NCBI GenBank assembly: GCA_021202015.1
Contig: JAJQDV010000049.1
Location: forward strand, 1 to 64,000
Length of the DNA stretch: 64,000 bases
Source: Clostridiales bacterium
GTDB taxonomy: Bacteria; Bacillota; Clostridia; Lachnospirales; Lachnospiraceae
Direction: 5' to 3'
How positions within the stretch are numbered: position 1 is the stretch's first letter; the number at the start of each line of letters is the position of its first letter. Below the pieces are notes generated by a model. The model was not told where the DNA came from. It saw only the letters and a list, made by a program, of their open reading frames with translations, and made no database searches. Below are positions 18,244 to 29,151 of this stretch, piece by piece. The translations under genes were made by a program, and so were the position numbers.

Positions 18244-20403
18244 TCACAGGCTCAGGCTGAAATCATTTTTCGCGAGCGTCAAATGTGGACTGTAGTACGG
18301 ATCTCCCTTTTTCAGAAAATCGCTCCAGGTATCCGTAAAATATTCGATTTCCGACTGAAACCGTGCGATCTTCTCCTCATTGTCCTCATATCCGCGGGAT
18401 TTGGATTCATAATGATTAAGCTCCGCATACGGGTTATACACGATCAGATACCCCGCCTGCCGGATTTTCAGACACAGATCAATGTCGTTGAATGCCACCG
18501 CCAGATCCGTGTTGAAACCGCCCACCTCCTCAAAGACACTCTTTTTCACCATCATACAGGCCGCCGTGACCGCGCTGTAATCCTGCGCAACGATGATACG
18601 CCGGAAATATCCCACCGCATCGTGCGGAAAGCCCACAAAGGCATGTCCGGCCACTCCGCCCAGCCCGACGACAACGCCCGCGTGCTGAATCGTCCCGTCC
18701 TCATAGTAAAGTCTGGCGCCGACCGCGCCCACATCCGGGCGCATGCAGTATCCGAGCAGTTCCTCTATACAGTCCTCCCGGATGATCTCTGTATCATTAT
18801 TCAGCAGAAGGATATACTCCCCTTTCGCGAAAGAAACGCCGAAATTATTGATCGCGGGGAAATTAAATCCCTTTTCCCGCCAGCAGACGACCCGCACCTT
18901 TTTATTTTCCTGTTCCAGTTTTTTATAATACGCAAAGGTCTCCGGCTGTTCACTGTTGTTCTCCACCACGATATATTCTATATTTCGATAGGCCGATTTC
19001 GCCTCAATCGATCGAATGCATTTATCCAGATCCTCCGTGTGATCTTTATTCGGAATGATAACGGAAACCAGCGGCTGTGTCTGCAGCTCGTATCGGGTCC
19101 TGTACGCCCCGCTGTAATCCGTCTGCGTCACATTCGCACGGATGCCCAGTCTGTCATAATGCGCCTGAATGGCGCGGGCTCCCGCCTCAAACGCATATTC
19201 CTTGCTCTCCGGATTTTCCGCCGTGGAATCCGGATGCGCACGCCAGTGATACAGAATCTTGGGAATATGTTTTATGTTTTTCGTTTTCTCCGCACAGCGC
19301 AGGATAAAGTCATAATCCTGCGCACCGTCATAATCCGGATTCAGCGATCCGACCTGCTCAAGAATCTCTCTTTTTACAACAAACAAGTGGCAGATATAGT
19401 TCATGCTCCGCAACAGATCAATGTTTAAGTCCGACTTGAAATGAGGCTGGAAATACGACTTACCTTCCGGATCCACCTTATCCTCATCCGTATACAGGGC
19501 GTCTATGGTCCGATCCTCATTCAGCGCCGCCGCACACTCATAAAGCGCATCCGGCGCGAGCAGGTCATCGTGATCCGCAAAGGCGATAAAATCTCCGGTC
19601 GAAATCTCCAGCGCCCGGTTTGTGTTTTCCGATATCCTCAGTGCTTCATGGTTTCGCACGACCCGGATCCGGTCATCCTTTTTTTCAAGCTGCGACAGCA
19701 GAGAACTCAGAGGAGAGGAATCCCCGCTGCCGTCCGAAAGGCAGAGCTCCCAGTTTTCATAAGTCTGAGACCGGACGGAGTCTGCAAGCCGACGAAGAAA
19801 TTCAGGCTGTGTCCGGTACAACGGCACCACAATGGAAATCTTCGGTTCATAAGAAAAACTGTGCGCTCGCTGTTCCCGGCGCTTGCACCGGGTCAGGCGG
19901 TTTTTTCTGCACCAGACCTCGTAGGGATCCGCTCCGCGCAGGATCACCGCGTCCCATAATGCACCAACCATTGCCCGAATACCGTCCCGACTCAGGACCG
20001 ACTTTAACCTCACGCATTCGGTTCGGAAGCAGTACAACATCTTACCGAACCGGTTTCGGATCAGCGTAACCGGCACATCCCGCTGCCCCGACGCGGAGTA
20101 AAACCGCAGCCGCACCTTCGCCTGTACACCGCCTTCGCAAACCAGCTTGAATCCGATGATCTCCTCCCTTTTGTTCTCCGGAAAGGCTTCATGCACATCC
20201 GGTCTTCGTGTTTTTTTTAATTCAAAAGAAAGCGGATTTCCTTTCGGATCAAACACAGACAGCTTCACGCTTCCGTCATCTATATACCATCCGTATATAT
20301 AAAAACCGTCTGCATCCGTGTCCGCACTGTCAATATGACAGGTCATCGGCGAAAGCCTGCTTTTTTTATAATCTATCTGATACCGATTCCGGTTTGTATT
20401 CAA
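18244..20403 (-). CDS. Multidomain glycosyltransferase (two GT2 domains, N-terminal beta-rich domain)
   Basis: ISIVVPLYRTQPEFLRRLADSVRSQTYENWELCLSDGSG and VSVIIPNKDHTEDLDKCIRSIEAK...LLNNDTEI. Start placed at TTG 20403 behind GGGAGGAG. Confidence 0.88.
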   Translation of the reverse strand: MNTNRNRYQIDYKKSRLSPMTCHIDSADTDADGFYIYGWYIDDGSVKLSVFDPKGNPLSFELKKTRRPDVHEAFPENKREEIIGFKLVCEGGVQAKVRLRFYSASGQRDVPVTLIRNRFGKMLYCFRTECVRLKSVLSRDGIRAMVGALWDAVILRGADPYEVWCRKNRLTRCKRREQRAHSFSYEPKISIVVPLYRTQPEFLRRLADSVRSQTYENWELCLSDGSGDSSPLSSLLSQLEKKDDRIRVVRNHEALRISENTNRALEISTGDFIAFADHDDLLAPDALYECAAALNEDRTIDALYTDEDKVDPEGKSYFQPHFKSDLNIDLLRSMNYICHLFVVKREILEQVGSLNPDYDGAQDYDFILRCAEKTKNIKHIPKILYHWRAHPDSTAENPESKEYAFEAGARAIQAHYDRLGIRANVTQTDYSGAYRTRYELQTQPLVSVIIPNKDHTEDLDKCIRSIEAKSAYRNIEYIVVENNSEQPETFAYYKKLEQENKKVRVVCWREKGFNFPAINNFGVSFAKGEYILLLNNDTEIIREDCIEELLGYCMRPDVGAVGARLYYEDGTIQHAGVVVGLGGVAGHAFVGFPHDAVGYFRRIIVAQDYSAVTAACMMVKKSVFEEVGGFNTDLAVAFNDIDLCLKIRQAGYLIVYNPYAELNHYESKSRGYEDNEEKIARFQSEIEYFTDTWSDFLKKGDPYYSPHLTLAKNDFSLSL

Positions 20404-20624
20404 TAAATTTCTCCTCCCGCATGCTCTTTCTGCCGCAGTATAGCACAGGTAAGCGACTGCGGGCAAGTATAATCGGACTTATTTCACAGTAGAAAAATGA
20501 TTTCTTCTGTGTTATTATGTTTTTTGACTGCATCCACAGCATCAGAGACGTCAGATTAATATTCCTGATTTTCCGATGCCGTATATGGATCACAGATTCT
20601 CCGAAGGATAAAGAGGACATCAGA

Positions 20625-23021
20625 ATGACAAAAAAGAAGAAAACCGTATGCTGGATTGCTGTACTGATCATCGTGGTCTGCGGGATATTTATCGTCCCGC
20701 TAAAAACAGAAAATGTAACCCTGCAGCTTCAGCTGGAAGACATGAAGAACGGCCAGGAACTGACCATCACACTTCTCAACAAAGACGGCGACGTTCTGAC
20801 GGAAAATATGCATGCCTACGCAGAGACTGCGGAGCTCATGCTGAATCCGGATTTTTTTGCGTGTGAAAGCATTACAGTCAGCGGTCTTTCCGAAACAGAT
20901 ACGGTCTCATCTATACGATTGTACAGCGGGAGCTATGACGCTTCACGGGACAGACAGATTGCGGAGATTGAGATCCGACAGCAGGGGACAGACGGCACTC
21001 TGGTTCTCAGCGGCGACATCTGTACCGAAATAGAAAAAGCCACCGACAACAACCGGGTTCTGAAGGGAAAGCTGCTCCTTCTCGCCCTGGCTGTTTATTT
21101 TCTTGCCCTGGCATATTCTTTGAAGAGGGAATCCAAAGTCGTCAAATACGTCCGGATTTTCCTGTGGCTCTTTGTGGGCGCTTACATTGTCGTCGGAATC
21201 GCCGGCGACTGGTTCGGATTACTGGATCGTTATGATACAGTTTCCAACGTCGGGGAGAGCGTACAGGACGTATCGATCAACGAAACCGCGGAATCACCGT
21301 TTTCCGTGACGGAGGATTCGCTTTCCGGTATAACGGTCTCTTTCTCTGCAAACGATGAGACTGTTTACGAGGATTTCGGCGTTCGTATCATACGGACAGA
21401 GGACGGGGAAGAGATATACAGCGGGTTATTTACGGCGGATTATTTAAAACAGAACGGGGAAATACAGGCCTTCTTTGCGGACGGATTGATTCCCGCGGGG
21501 GATTATACGCTGTTCCTGGAGCCGCTGGATCAGACAATCGAAAATACGATAAGTTTTCGGGCTGACGCAAACGGAACGCCGGAAATCACGTCCATGTACG
21601 GTCCGAATTACCGGAATCTGATCGTCCTGATTCTCTGTCTCATCGGAATCCTCCTGCTGCTTTTGCTCGCGTTCAATTACAGCGATATCAGATTGTCCGA
21701 AAAAACGACTGTCCGGCTCCTTTATCTCGGCGTTCTGGTTTACGCCGTTATCCAGGTCATATACTATGGAAAATATGTAGGCAATACACCGGATGAAATA
21801 GCCCACATATCCTATATTGCTTATTTACTGGAAAACAAAACGCTGATTCCGGATTTCCCGAATATGCCGACTTATAACCTGTCTGACGGAGTTCCCGTCG
21901 CAACCGAAGGAACCATCAACTACCTCGGCCATCCTCCGCTGTATTATTGGATCCTGACAGCTGTTCAGATGATTGTCGGCGGAGATACGATACATCTCAA
22001 CCTGCTGCGAACGGTCAGCGCAGGGATGGGATTCCTGGGGATCGCCGTCTTTTTCGGCATCGGCTATCGCAATATCTCACACAAAAACCCCTATATTCAT
22101 CTGGTCTACGCGGCCGCCTGCATAAGCGTACCGTTCATCACCTATGAATTCTGCGGGATCAATAATGACATCCTGTCATTTCTGGGTGTAGCTGTGGCAT
22201 CCTGGGGAATCCTGCGGTTTGCAAAGAAGAATCGGAACACAATAACGTTTCTGCTATTAAGCTGCGGAATGTTTCTGACCGTCTTCAGCAAGCTGACAGC
22301 CGGACTGGTGCTTGTGATCGTTTACCTCGTTTATTTTATATATGTCTGCCTGAAGGAAAAGAGCATAAAATGCATCCTGAACAAATCCTGCCTGGTCGTA
22401 ATTCCCTTTATTCTGGTCATCGCGGCTTACTTCGGGATCCTGTATCTGAGATACGGAACCGTTCAGCCGACATTGGCGTCCATGGATTTCACATACTATC
22501 AGAAAACTGGTTTCTATGTGAAATTCAGTGAACGTTCCGTTATGAACATACGGGAATATTTTAACTACTACTGGTCGAATTTCCTGTTGAACTGGTCCGA
22601 CATCCGATCACATATCGCCATATACAAACCAACTGCATGGTACGGATGGAACAGAATCATCTATCTGATCCTCCTGATCTGTCCGGTCTGCCTGATCAGA
22701 AGAAAAAAAACAGATCTCGATATATTTTGTCTGTGTACATTTGGCGGAATGCTGATCACCATGCTGATGCAGTTCTTCAATGCCTATCATAACATTTATT
22801 TTACAGCGGGATATCCCGGAGGATTTCAGAGCAGGTATTATCTTTGCTGGACGCCGATCCTGGCACTCGCTTTCGTGCAGCTGTTTTTGAAGCATGAGAC
22901 CGATGAATCGGACAGTCCGGCAAGCAGGCAGATCAGGATCAGAGTCCGGGCGATGGCTGTCGTCTCCGTCCTTCTGCTTTTCTACGGCAGTTTTATTTAT
23001 ACGGTGCTCTCTTACTATTAA
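20625..23021 (+). CDS. DUF2142/ArnT-like multi-TM membrane protein (predicted lipid-linked-sugar glycosyltransferase)
   Basis: Only long plus-strand gene inside the locus; GNTPDEIAHISYIAYLLENKTLIPDFPN...PPLYYWILTAVQM, about 11 hydrophobic segments. Start moved to ATG 20625. Confidence 0.8.
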   Translation: MTKKKKTVCWIAVLIIVVCGIFIVPLKTENVTLQLQLEDMKNGQELTITLLNKDGDVLTENMHAYAETAELMLNPDFFACESITVSGLSETDTVSSIRLYSGSYDASRDRQIAEIEIRQQGTDGTLVLSGDICTEIEKATDNNRVLKGKLLLLALAVYFLALAYSLKRESKVVKYVRIFLWLFVGAYIVVGIAGDWFGLLDRYDTVSNVGESVQDVSINETAESPFSVTEDSLSGITVSFSANDETVYEDFGVRIIRTEDGEEIYSGLFTADYLKQNGEIQAFFADGLIPAGDYTLFLEPLDQTIENTISFRADANGTPEITSMYGPNYRNLIVLILCLIGILLLLLLAFNYSDIRLSEKTTVRLLYLGVLVYAVIQVIYYGKYVGNTPDEIAHISYIAYLLENKTLIPDFPNMPTYNLSDGVPVATEGTINYLGHPPLYYWILTAVQMIVGGDTIHLNLLRTVSAGMGFLGIAVFFGIGYRNISHKNPYIHLVYAAACISVPFITYEFCGINNDILSFLGVAVASWGILRFAKKNRNTITFLLLSCGMFLTVFSKLTAGLVLVIVYLVYFIYVCLKEKSIKCILNKSCLVVIPFILVIAAYFGILYLRYGTVQPTLASMDFTYYQKTGFYVKFSERSVMNIREYFNYYWSNFLLNWSDIRSHIAIYKPTAWYGWNRIIYLILLICPVCLIRRKKTDLDIFCLCTFGGMLITMLMQFFNAYHNIYFTAGYPGGFQSRYYLCWTPILALAFVQLFLKHETDESDSPASRQIRIRVRAMAVVSVLLLFYGSFIYTVLSYY

Positions 23022-23022
23022 G

Positions 23023-23057
23023 AAAAAATTACCGGGAGCTGCGCTGTAGCTCCCGGT
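23023..23057. terminator. Bidirectional intrinsic terminator between convergent genes
   Basis: AAAAAATT-ACCGGGAGCT-gcgctgt-AGCTCCCGGT; 10-bp perfect stem; U-run for the minus-strand transcript. Confidence 0.88.
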
Positions 23058-23073
23058 ACATATCAAAATGTTT

Positions 23074-25014
23074 TTATTTTATAAATGCCCTCGATGTACT
23101 GCCCGGAGCGGCTCCTCCCTTTTCCACAAGTACGATCTGAATCGCCTCCAACCGTTTTGACAATCCCTCCGTGCCAGCCGACTCTCCGTTTTTCGCCCAG
23201 CCCAGCCAGCCGTAGGTCTGCGCGTGCACCCGATAATAAATATCATACTTCTCCGCCATGGTTCCCGTCAGCTCGATCTGAATCGCCTCGAGACGCTTTG
23301 ACTGTCCGGTTGTCCCGGCGGTTCCCCCTCCGGTTGTCCAGCCGCTCTGCCAGCCGTAGGTCTGCATATGGACTCTGTAGCGGATATTGGAAGAACTGGC
23401 CTGTGTTAAAGAAATCCGAATCGCTTCCAGACGTTTCGCCTGTCCCGTCGTACCTGCGATCAGACTTTCCCCCATTGTCGACTGCCAGCCATAGCTCTGT
23501 CCGTGAACACTGTACTGTACCCTGTTATTCCTGTAGGCGTTCGATGACGACCCCGGCGCAGAGGAGCCCGCGGAAACCACAACAATCTGAATCGCCTCCA
23601 CGCGTTTACTGTATCCGTATGAACCGGCGGGATTTCCGTTTTTCGCCCAGCCGGTCCAGCCAAATGTCTGGCAATGCACCCGATAATAGATATCATAATC
23701 GTCCGCGGCGTCGCCGGTCAGCTCGATTTTAATCGCTTCAATATACTTCGACTTTCCTGTCGTTCCCGCCGTGGCGCCGTCCGAAACGGAACTCATCCAC
23801 CCGTAGCTCTGTACGGAAACACTGTATTTGACTCCCAGATTCTCATAATCATCCCCTACTTTAATCTGGATGGCTTCCATTCTCTTTGATTTTCCTGTAT
23901 AGCCGCTCTGCGTTCCGTTCTCCGTCCAGGACTGCCACCCGTACGACTGTATGTGTGTTCGATAGGAAATCAGATCCGGATCTTCTGTTTCAACAGTATC
24001 CGCATCCGCGGACACCCAGAAATCAAGATCCACATATCCGTCGATGCCATTCACGGTTCCGGTAGAGGTACACTGCCAGATATCATAAGAGCCGGTGTAA
24101 GTACAGGTCGAATTAAACTGCGCAACCCATTTTGACCAGGAAGTATTGTCAAACACGGAACTGGTCAGATAATTCGTCCACCAGTTTTTGTTCGCGTAAA
24201 TCCCGACGTCATAGCCGGAAGCGGAGACGGTATCGCAGAATGTCTTCGCGATGTTGCCCAGCATGGTGTTTCCCACGCTGATCGTCGAATCGTCCTCCAT
24301 GTCCAGATAAACGGCATAGGTCGGGGTGTGCCCTTTCAGGAGCCGCAGTACATGCTGAGCCTCGCTGGCCGCCTCCGCCGTAGTCGTAGCGTAGGAATAC
24401 AGATACACGCCGTAGTCGATGCCGAGCCGTTCACACTCTGACACATTATATTCCCAGTAGGTGTCGTCATAGGAAGTCGTATTCTTCCCGTAGCCGCAAC
24501 GGATGATCGCGAATTCGATTCCGGCCGCCTTTACCTTCTCCCAGTCGATCTTTCCCTGCCATTTGCTGACATCGATCCCCTTTAATTTCGCATTCGGGAT
24601 CGCGTCTCCCTCGCTGTTTACATAGACGCCGTTTACCTTGTTCCAGGCATTGGCATACGTAGAGGACAGCGGGAAAAACAGACTGTCCTGAATCAGTTCA
24701 CCGTTCGAATAACGCCAGCTGTTCTCCAGCAAAACTTCATCGTCCTCCTCAGTATCCGCTGAAACAGTTTCATTCGAATCTGTCTGCGCTTCCACCGCTG
24801 CTGTTTCATCTGAGTCCGCCTGAGCTGTCACGGTCTCGTTATCTTCAGAGTTCGCCTGATTCCCGGCCGCAGCATCCTCCTTCGTATCTCCCTGTGTTTC
24901 TGTATAGACTGTATCTGTCGTTTCGGCGGCGTCTGCCGATGTCATGACGCCCGAAAGCCCCGAAACAATAAATACAGCCGCCATCATAGAAGCAAACATC
25001 TTTTTAAAACGCAT
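23074..25014 (-). CDS. Secreted GH25 lysozyme (muramidase) with C-terminal ChW repeats
   Basis: LKGIDVSKWQGKIDWEKVKAAGIEFAIIRCGYG...AVYLDMEDD (GH25) followed by repeated VHxQTYGWxxWxxNGxxAGTxGxSKRLEAIQI units. Confidence 0.93.
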   Translation of the reverse strand: MRFKKMFASMMAAVFIVSGLSGVMTSADAAETTDTVYTETQGDTKEDAAAGNQANSEDNETVTAQADSDETAAVEAQTDSNETVSADTEEDDEVLLENSWRYSNGELIQDSLFFPLSSTYANAWNKVNGVYVNSEGDAIPNAKLKGIDVSKWQGKIDWEKVKAAGIEFAIIRCGYGKNTTSYDDTYWEYNVSECERLGIDYGVYLYSYATTTAEAASEAQHVLRLLKGHTPTYAVYLDMEDDSTISVGNTMLGNIAKTFCDTVSASGYDVGIYANKNWWTNYLTSSVFDNTSWSKWVAQFNSTCTYTGSYDIWQCTSTGTVNGIDGYVDLDFWVSADADTVETEDPDLISYRTHIQSYGWQSWTENGTQSGYTGKSKRMEAIQIKVGDDYENLGVKYSVSVQSYGWMSSVSDGATAGTTGKSKYIEAIKIELTGDAADDYDIYYRVHCQTFGWTGWAKNGNPAGSYGYSKRVEAIQIVVVSAGSSAPGSSSNAYRNNRVQYSVHGQSYGWQSTMGESLIAGTTGQAKRLEAIRISLTQASSSNIRYRVHMQTYGWQSGWTTGGGTAGTTGQSKRLEAIQIELTGTMAEKYDIYYRVHAQTYGWLGWAKNGESAGTEGLSKRLEAIQIVLVEKGGAAPGSTSRAFIK

Positions 25015-25173
25015 AAACCTGTCCTTGTCCTCTCCACACTTTTGTTTTCCGATTTTTCTGTAACTATTCTATGTGGCAGTTCCTTAACCGTGAATATTCC
25101 GGCTTGCTACGCTTTTCCCGTCCTGTTTCACCATGCAGAATCTGACGCAACAGCAGACCGCCGTAACTTATCT

Positions 25174-27300
25174 TTAGTACACAACCACTGTCGTCCCTCT
25201 CGGCACATTATCATAGATCCACTTCGCGTTCTCAATCTTAAGTCTTACACAGCCGTGAGACAACGCCATGCCTACTCTTCCGTCCTGCAGAGTGCCGCTT
25301 TTTGTATACAGAACCGAATGGAACAGATAATTTCCGTAAAACTGTGTCCACCAGTAACATCTCGATGAACCGGAGTCAAAATAATATCCTTTGTTCTGTA
25401 CGCTAAACACTCCAGCTACGGTCGGTGTGCTCGCCTTTCCGTTCGCGCAGTCCCATTTATACAGATATTCCCACTTTCCTTTTGACCCTTTGAAAATACC
25501 CACCTTATGAGAATCCCGGTCGACCATGATCAGATACTGAGTCGGGCTGGAATACTGCATGGCTTTTGCCTGCATGGCATCCGTCGCCGTGATCTTCTTC
25601 TGATTCGTATAATAGTTCGCGTTCGCTCCGGGTGCGGAGCAGTCTTTCGGCACCAGCACGATCTGCAACGCCTCCAGACGGTAGGAGATGCCGGTCGTCC
25701 CGGCAGTCTGGCCGTTCTTCGCCCAGCCCAGCCAGCCGTATTTCTCTACATGTGCCCGGTAATAAATATCATAATAGTTTGCCAGATTTCCGGTCAGCTG
25801 GATCTTTACCGCCTCCAGGCCGCGTGAGCTGCTCGAGGATCCACTCGCAGTCCCGCAGGACGACCAGCCGGTCCATCCGGTGCCGGATACATGCGTCGCG
25901 TACTGAATCGTTCCCGACGGGAGCGAACTGCTGCTTCCGCTCAGATAAAGCGTGATATTCTGAAGCTGTTTCGACTGTCCCGTCGTCCCGAGCGTTGCTT
26001 TCTGCGCAACCGTTCCGGTGCTTCCTCCGCCTGTAATCTGCGCGCTGTATGTAAACGCGGAAGAAGAATATCCCGCTATGTATTTCGTACCCGAGGTGGA
26101 AGGAGCCGTGTCGACTCCCTTTTTCACCAGGCATACTTTGATCGCCTGTATCGGCTTGCTCAGCTCCGTTGTGCCGGTCGTCTCACCGTTGCAGGCATAA
26201 TTACACCAGCCGATCTTTGACATGTGCACACTGTAATAGACATCATAATAATTGGCGACGTCTCCCGTCAGCTTGATTCGTATGGCCTCGATCCGCTTTG
26301 ACTGTCCCGTCGTGCCGGCCGTCGCCCCGTTTGACTTCCAGTCCATCCATCCGTATCCCTGCACATAGACCTGATACTGGATACTCCCACTGTATTCAAT
26401 CTCAGAGGAAAGCTGCAGCCGGATCGCTTCCAGTCTCTTATTCTGACCGACTGTACCCGACACAACATTTTCCATGACACTGCTCTGCCAGCCGTAAGTC
26501 TGTACATAAGCCTGCGTGCTCACCCTGGAATACACATAGCTCTTTGATGTCGATCCCGGAGCGGCGCCGCCCTTTTCTACCAGGACGACCTGAATCGCCT
26601 CGATCCGTTTGGAATATCCGGAACTTCCGGCCTTCTCCCCGTTTTTCGCCCAGCTCAGCCAGCCGTAGGACTGCGTGTGCACACGATAATAGACATCATA
26701 CTTCTCGGCGATCGGACCGGTCAGCTTTATGGTGATCGCCTCCACGCGCTTCGACTGTCCCGTCGTGCCGGCGACCGCGCCGTTGCTCACGGACGACTGC
26801 CATCCGATACTCTGCACATGGGCACTGTAGGTGATGCCGCTGCCTGCCCACTCGTCGGAATCAACATTCTGAAGGCTGATCTTAAAAGCCTCCACGGCAA
26901 GAGACTGCCCGGTCGTTCCGGCCGTCTTGCCTTCGCTCACAGCACTGAGCCATCCCTTCTTCGCGACATGCGTCTGATACTGAAGTGTCGGTACTGTCCC
27001 CGAATCAGCCGCGGTTTCAAGGATCACGGTTTCATCCTCTTCGGCTTCGATCTCCTCTTCATCCGCAGAGGTATCGGCAACCGCTGCATCCGTCTCCTCC
27101 TCACTGACCTCCGCTTCCTCCGACGCGCTCTCCAGAATCAATGCTTCATCTTCTTCGGTACCGCTCTGAATCTCCTCCGCGGCGATATCCTCTGATACCT
27201 CTGCCGCATAGGCCATACTGTTCGGAACCACTCCGGACACAAGCACGGTCAACGCCAGGATGATCGCTGCGAACCCTCTCATCATTCTTCTCATTGTCAA
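25174..27300 (-). CDS. Secreted L,D-transpeptidase (YkuD) with N-terminal ChW repeats
   Basis: Multiple ChW units, then YLIMVDRDSHKVGIFKG...HSVLYTKSGTLQDGRVGMALSHGCVRLKIENAKWIYDNVPRGTTVVVY (HGCVR active-site motif). Confidence 0.93.
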   Translation of the reverse strand: MTMRRMMRGFAAIILALTVLVSGVVPNSMAYAAEVSEDIAAEEIQSGTEEDEALILESASEEAEVSEEETDAAVADTSADEEEIEAEEDETVILETAADSGTVPTLQYQTHVAKKGWLSAVSEGKTAGTTGQSLAVEAFKISLQNVDSDEWAGSGITYSAHVQSIGWQSSVSNGAVAGTTGQSKRVEAITIKLTGPIAEKYDVYYRVHTQSYGWLSWAKNGEKAGSSGYSKRIEAIQVVLVEKGGAAPGSTSKSYVYSRVSTQAYVQTYGWQSSVMENVVSGTVGQNKRLEAIRLQLSSEIEYSGSIQYQVYVQGYGWMDWKSNGATAGTTGQSKRIEAIRIKLTGDVANYYDVYYSVHMSKIGWCNYACNGETTGTTELSKPIQAIKVCLVKKGVDTAPSTSGTKYIAGYSSSAFTYSAQITGGGSTGTVAQKATLGTTGQSKQLQNITLYLSGSSSSLPSGTIQYATHVSGTGWTGWSSCGTASGSSSSSRGLEAVKIQLTGNLANYYDIYYRAHVEKYGWLGWAKNGQTAGTTGISYRLEALQIVLVPKDCSAPGANANYYTNQKKITATDAMQAKAMQYSSPTQYLIMVDRDSHKVGIFKGSKGKWEYLYKWDCANGKASTPTVAGVFSVQNKGYYFDSGSSRCYWWTQFYGNYLFHSVLYTKSGTLQDGRVGMALSHGCVRLKIENAKWIYDNVPRGTTVVVY

Positions 27301-27381
27301 CCTCCCTGCTTTTTATTTATTGATGTCCTCCGGACAGCCTTCTCTGCTTCGACTGCCGGATCGACTTTCCCTCCTTCCCGA

Positions 27382-29127
27382 TCAACGGAAAGAAGAATAT
27401 ACCACTCCATTAGACATGCCTCCCCGCAGAAGCGCCATCTCCTCCACGGTAACCAGCTGATATCCCCTGCTGACCAGGCTCGGGATGATCGTAAGGGATG
27501 CCGTCGCTGTCGCCTGATACAGGTCATGCATCAGAACGATATCCCCGTCCTTCACATTGTTCAGAACCGAATTAACCGTCGATACCGAGTTTCTGGTCTT
27601 CCAGTCAAGCGTATCGATGGACCAGAGGATCAGCGGCATGCCTACAGTACTCCTGACAGTTGCGTTGTACGCCCCTCCGGGCGGTCTCATGATGGTCGGC
27701 GATACGCCGGTCACACTCTTCACCGCGTTATTAGTCAGGCTGATCTGACTCTGAATCGTAGCCACACTCGCCGTTGTCAGTGTCGTATGGTTATATGTAT
27801 GATTCCCGATCTGGCACCCCAGATTATAGGCCCGTTTTACAATACTGCTGTAGGAACCGACCCGCTCACCGACCACAAAAAATGTCGCTTTACTGTTATA
27901 CTTTTCCAGTGTATCAAGGATCGTCGTCGTATATTCGGACGGTCCGTCGTCATACGTGAGGGCAACCATCTTCTGATTGCCGTATACTGTCCTGTACAGA
28001 GTCCCGCTGGAATTATAATAATAAATATTGCCGTTTTTAACAACACGGCCGGATGTAATGATCGGCGTGTCCTTATAATATCCGCTGTTCGCACCCGGCG
28101 CAGGAGCCTCCTTCGGGACGATCTGAATCTGAATCGCCTCGATTCGGTAGGAAATACCGGTCGTCCCGGCTGTCTGGCCGTTCTTCGCCCAGCCCAGCCA
28201 GCCGTATCCCTGCACATGGACACGATACCATACATCACAGTAGTTTGCAATATCCCCGGTCAGCTGAATCTGTATCGCTTCCATCCGCTTGGACTGACCG
28301 GTCGTCCCGGCCGACGCCCCGTTCGAAACCCAGCTCTGCCAGCCGTAAGACTGCACATGCGTCCTGTACTTCACACCGCCGCTGACCGTACCGCCGGACA
28401 GGGAAATGCTGACCGCCTCCATCCGCTTCGACTGACCCGTCACACCCAGGGTCGTCCCATTCGACACTGACGACAGATTCCCATACGTCTGCTGGTGTCC
28501 GCTGTAACTGATACTTCCCAGATCGGACTTTGTCAGATACGACCAGGATCCGGAGTTCGACGGTGCGCTTCCGCCCTTTTCCACCAGCACGATTTGAATC
28601 GCCTCGGCGCGCAGATACAACCCGTTCGTGCCGCACCAGCCTGCGGTTCCGCTCGCGCTGTCCCCATCGCTCAGTCCCTTCGTCCACTTCGTCCATCCGT
28701 ATTTCTGGATGTGCATCGAGTAATAAATGTCATACTGCTCCGACAGTTCTCCGGTCAGCCGGATCTGGATCGCCTCAATCCGTTTCGACTGCCCGGTCGT
28801 CCCGGCCAGCGTCCCGTCGGACACCCAGCCCATCGTACCGTAGCTCTGCACATGCACGCGGTACTGGATACTTCCCTCCACATCGGAGAGCGCGGAGCCC
28901 TTTGAAATGCTGACCGCCTCCAGACGTTTCGACTGCCCGGTGATGCCGAGCACCGTCCCGTCCGATACCGCCGGGAGATTCCCGTATGTCTGCTGATGCC
29001 CTGAATAAACGATAAGGCTGCCGGTTGAAGCGGTCGCCGCAAAGGCTGTCGTCGGTATCATTGCCAGCAGCATCACCGCAGCTAACAGGAATGCCAGCCA
29101 CCCGGTTTTGTGTTTTCTCTTTTTCAT
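27382..29127 (-). CDS. Secreted polysaccharide deacetylase (NodB) with N-terminal ChW repeats
   Basis: ChW units, then KMVALTYDDGPSEYTTTILDTLEKYNSKATFFVVGERV...GNHTYNHTTL (NodB). Confidence 0.93.
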   Translation of the reverse strand: MKKRKHKTGWLAFLLAAVMLLAMIPTTAFAATASTGSLIVYSGHQQTYGNLPAVSDGTVLGITGQSKRLEAVSISKGSALSDVEGSIQYRVHVQSYGTMGWVSDGTLAGTTGQSKRIEAIQIRLTGELSEQYDIYYSMHIQKYGWTKWTKGLSDGDSASGTAGWCGTNGLYLRAEAIQIVLVEKGGSAPSNSGSWSYLTKSDLGSISYSGHQQTYGNLSSVSNGTTLGVTGQSKRMEAVSISLSGGTVSGGVKYRTHVQSYGWQSWVSNGASAGTTGQSKRMEAIQIQLTGDIANYCDVWYRVHVQGYGWLGWAKNGQTAGTTGISYRIEAIQIQIVPKEAPAPGANSGYYKDTPIITSGRVVKNGNIYYYNSSGTLYRTVYGNQKMVALTYDDGPSEYTTTILDTLEKYNSKATFFVVGERVGSYSSIVKRAYNLGCQIGNHTYNHTTLTTASVATIQSQISLTNNAVKSVTGVSPTIMRPPGGAYNATVRSTVGMPLILWSIDTLDWKTRNSVSTVNSVLNNVKDGDIVLMHDLYQATATASLTIIPSLVSRGYQLVTVEEMALLRGGMSNGVVYSSFR

Positions 29128-29151
29128 GTCACTTACCCCTAAAAATGCATT

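Noticed and set aside
18166-19428. 420-aa plus-strand ORF
   Set aside because: Antisense to the well-supported GT2 gene; no recognisable domain.
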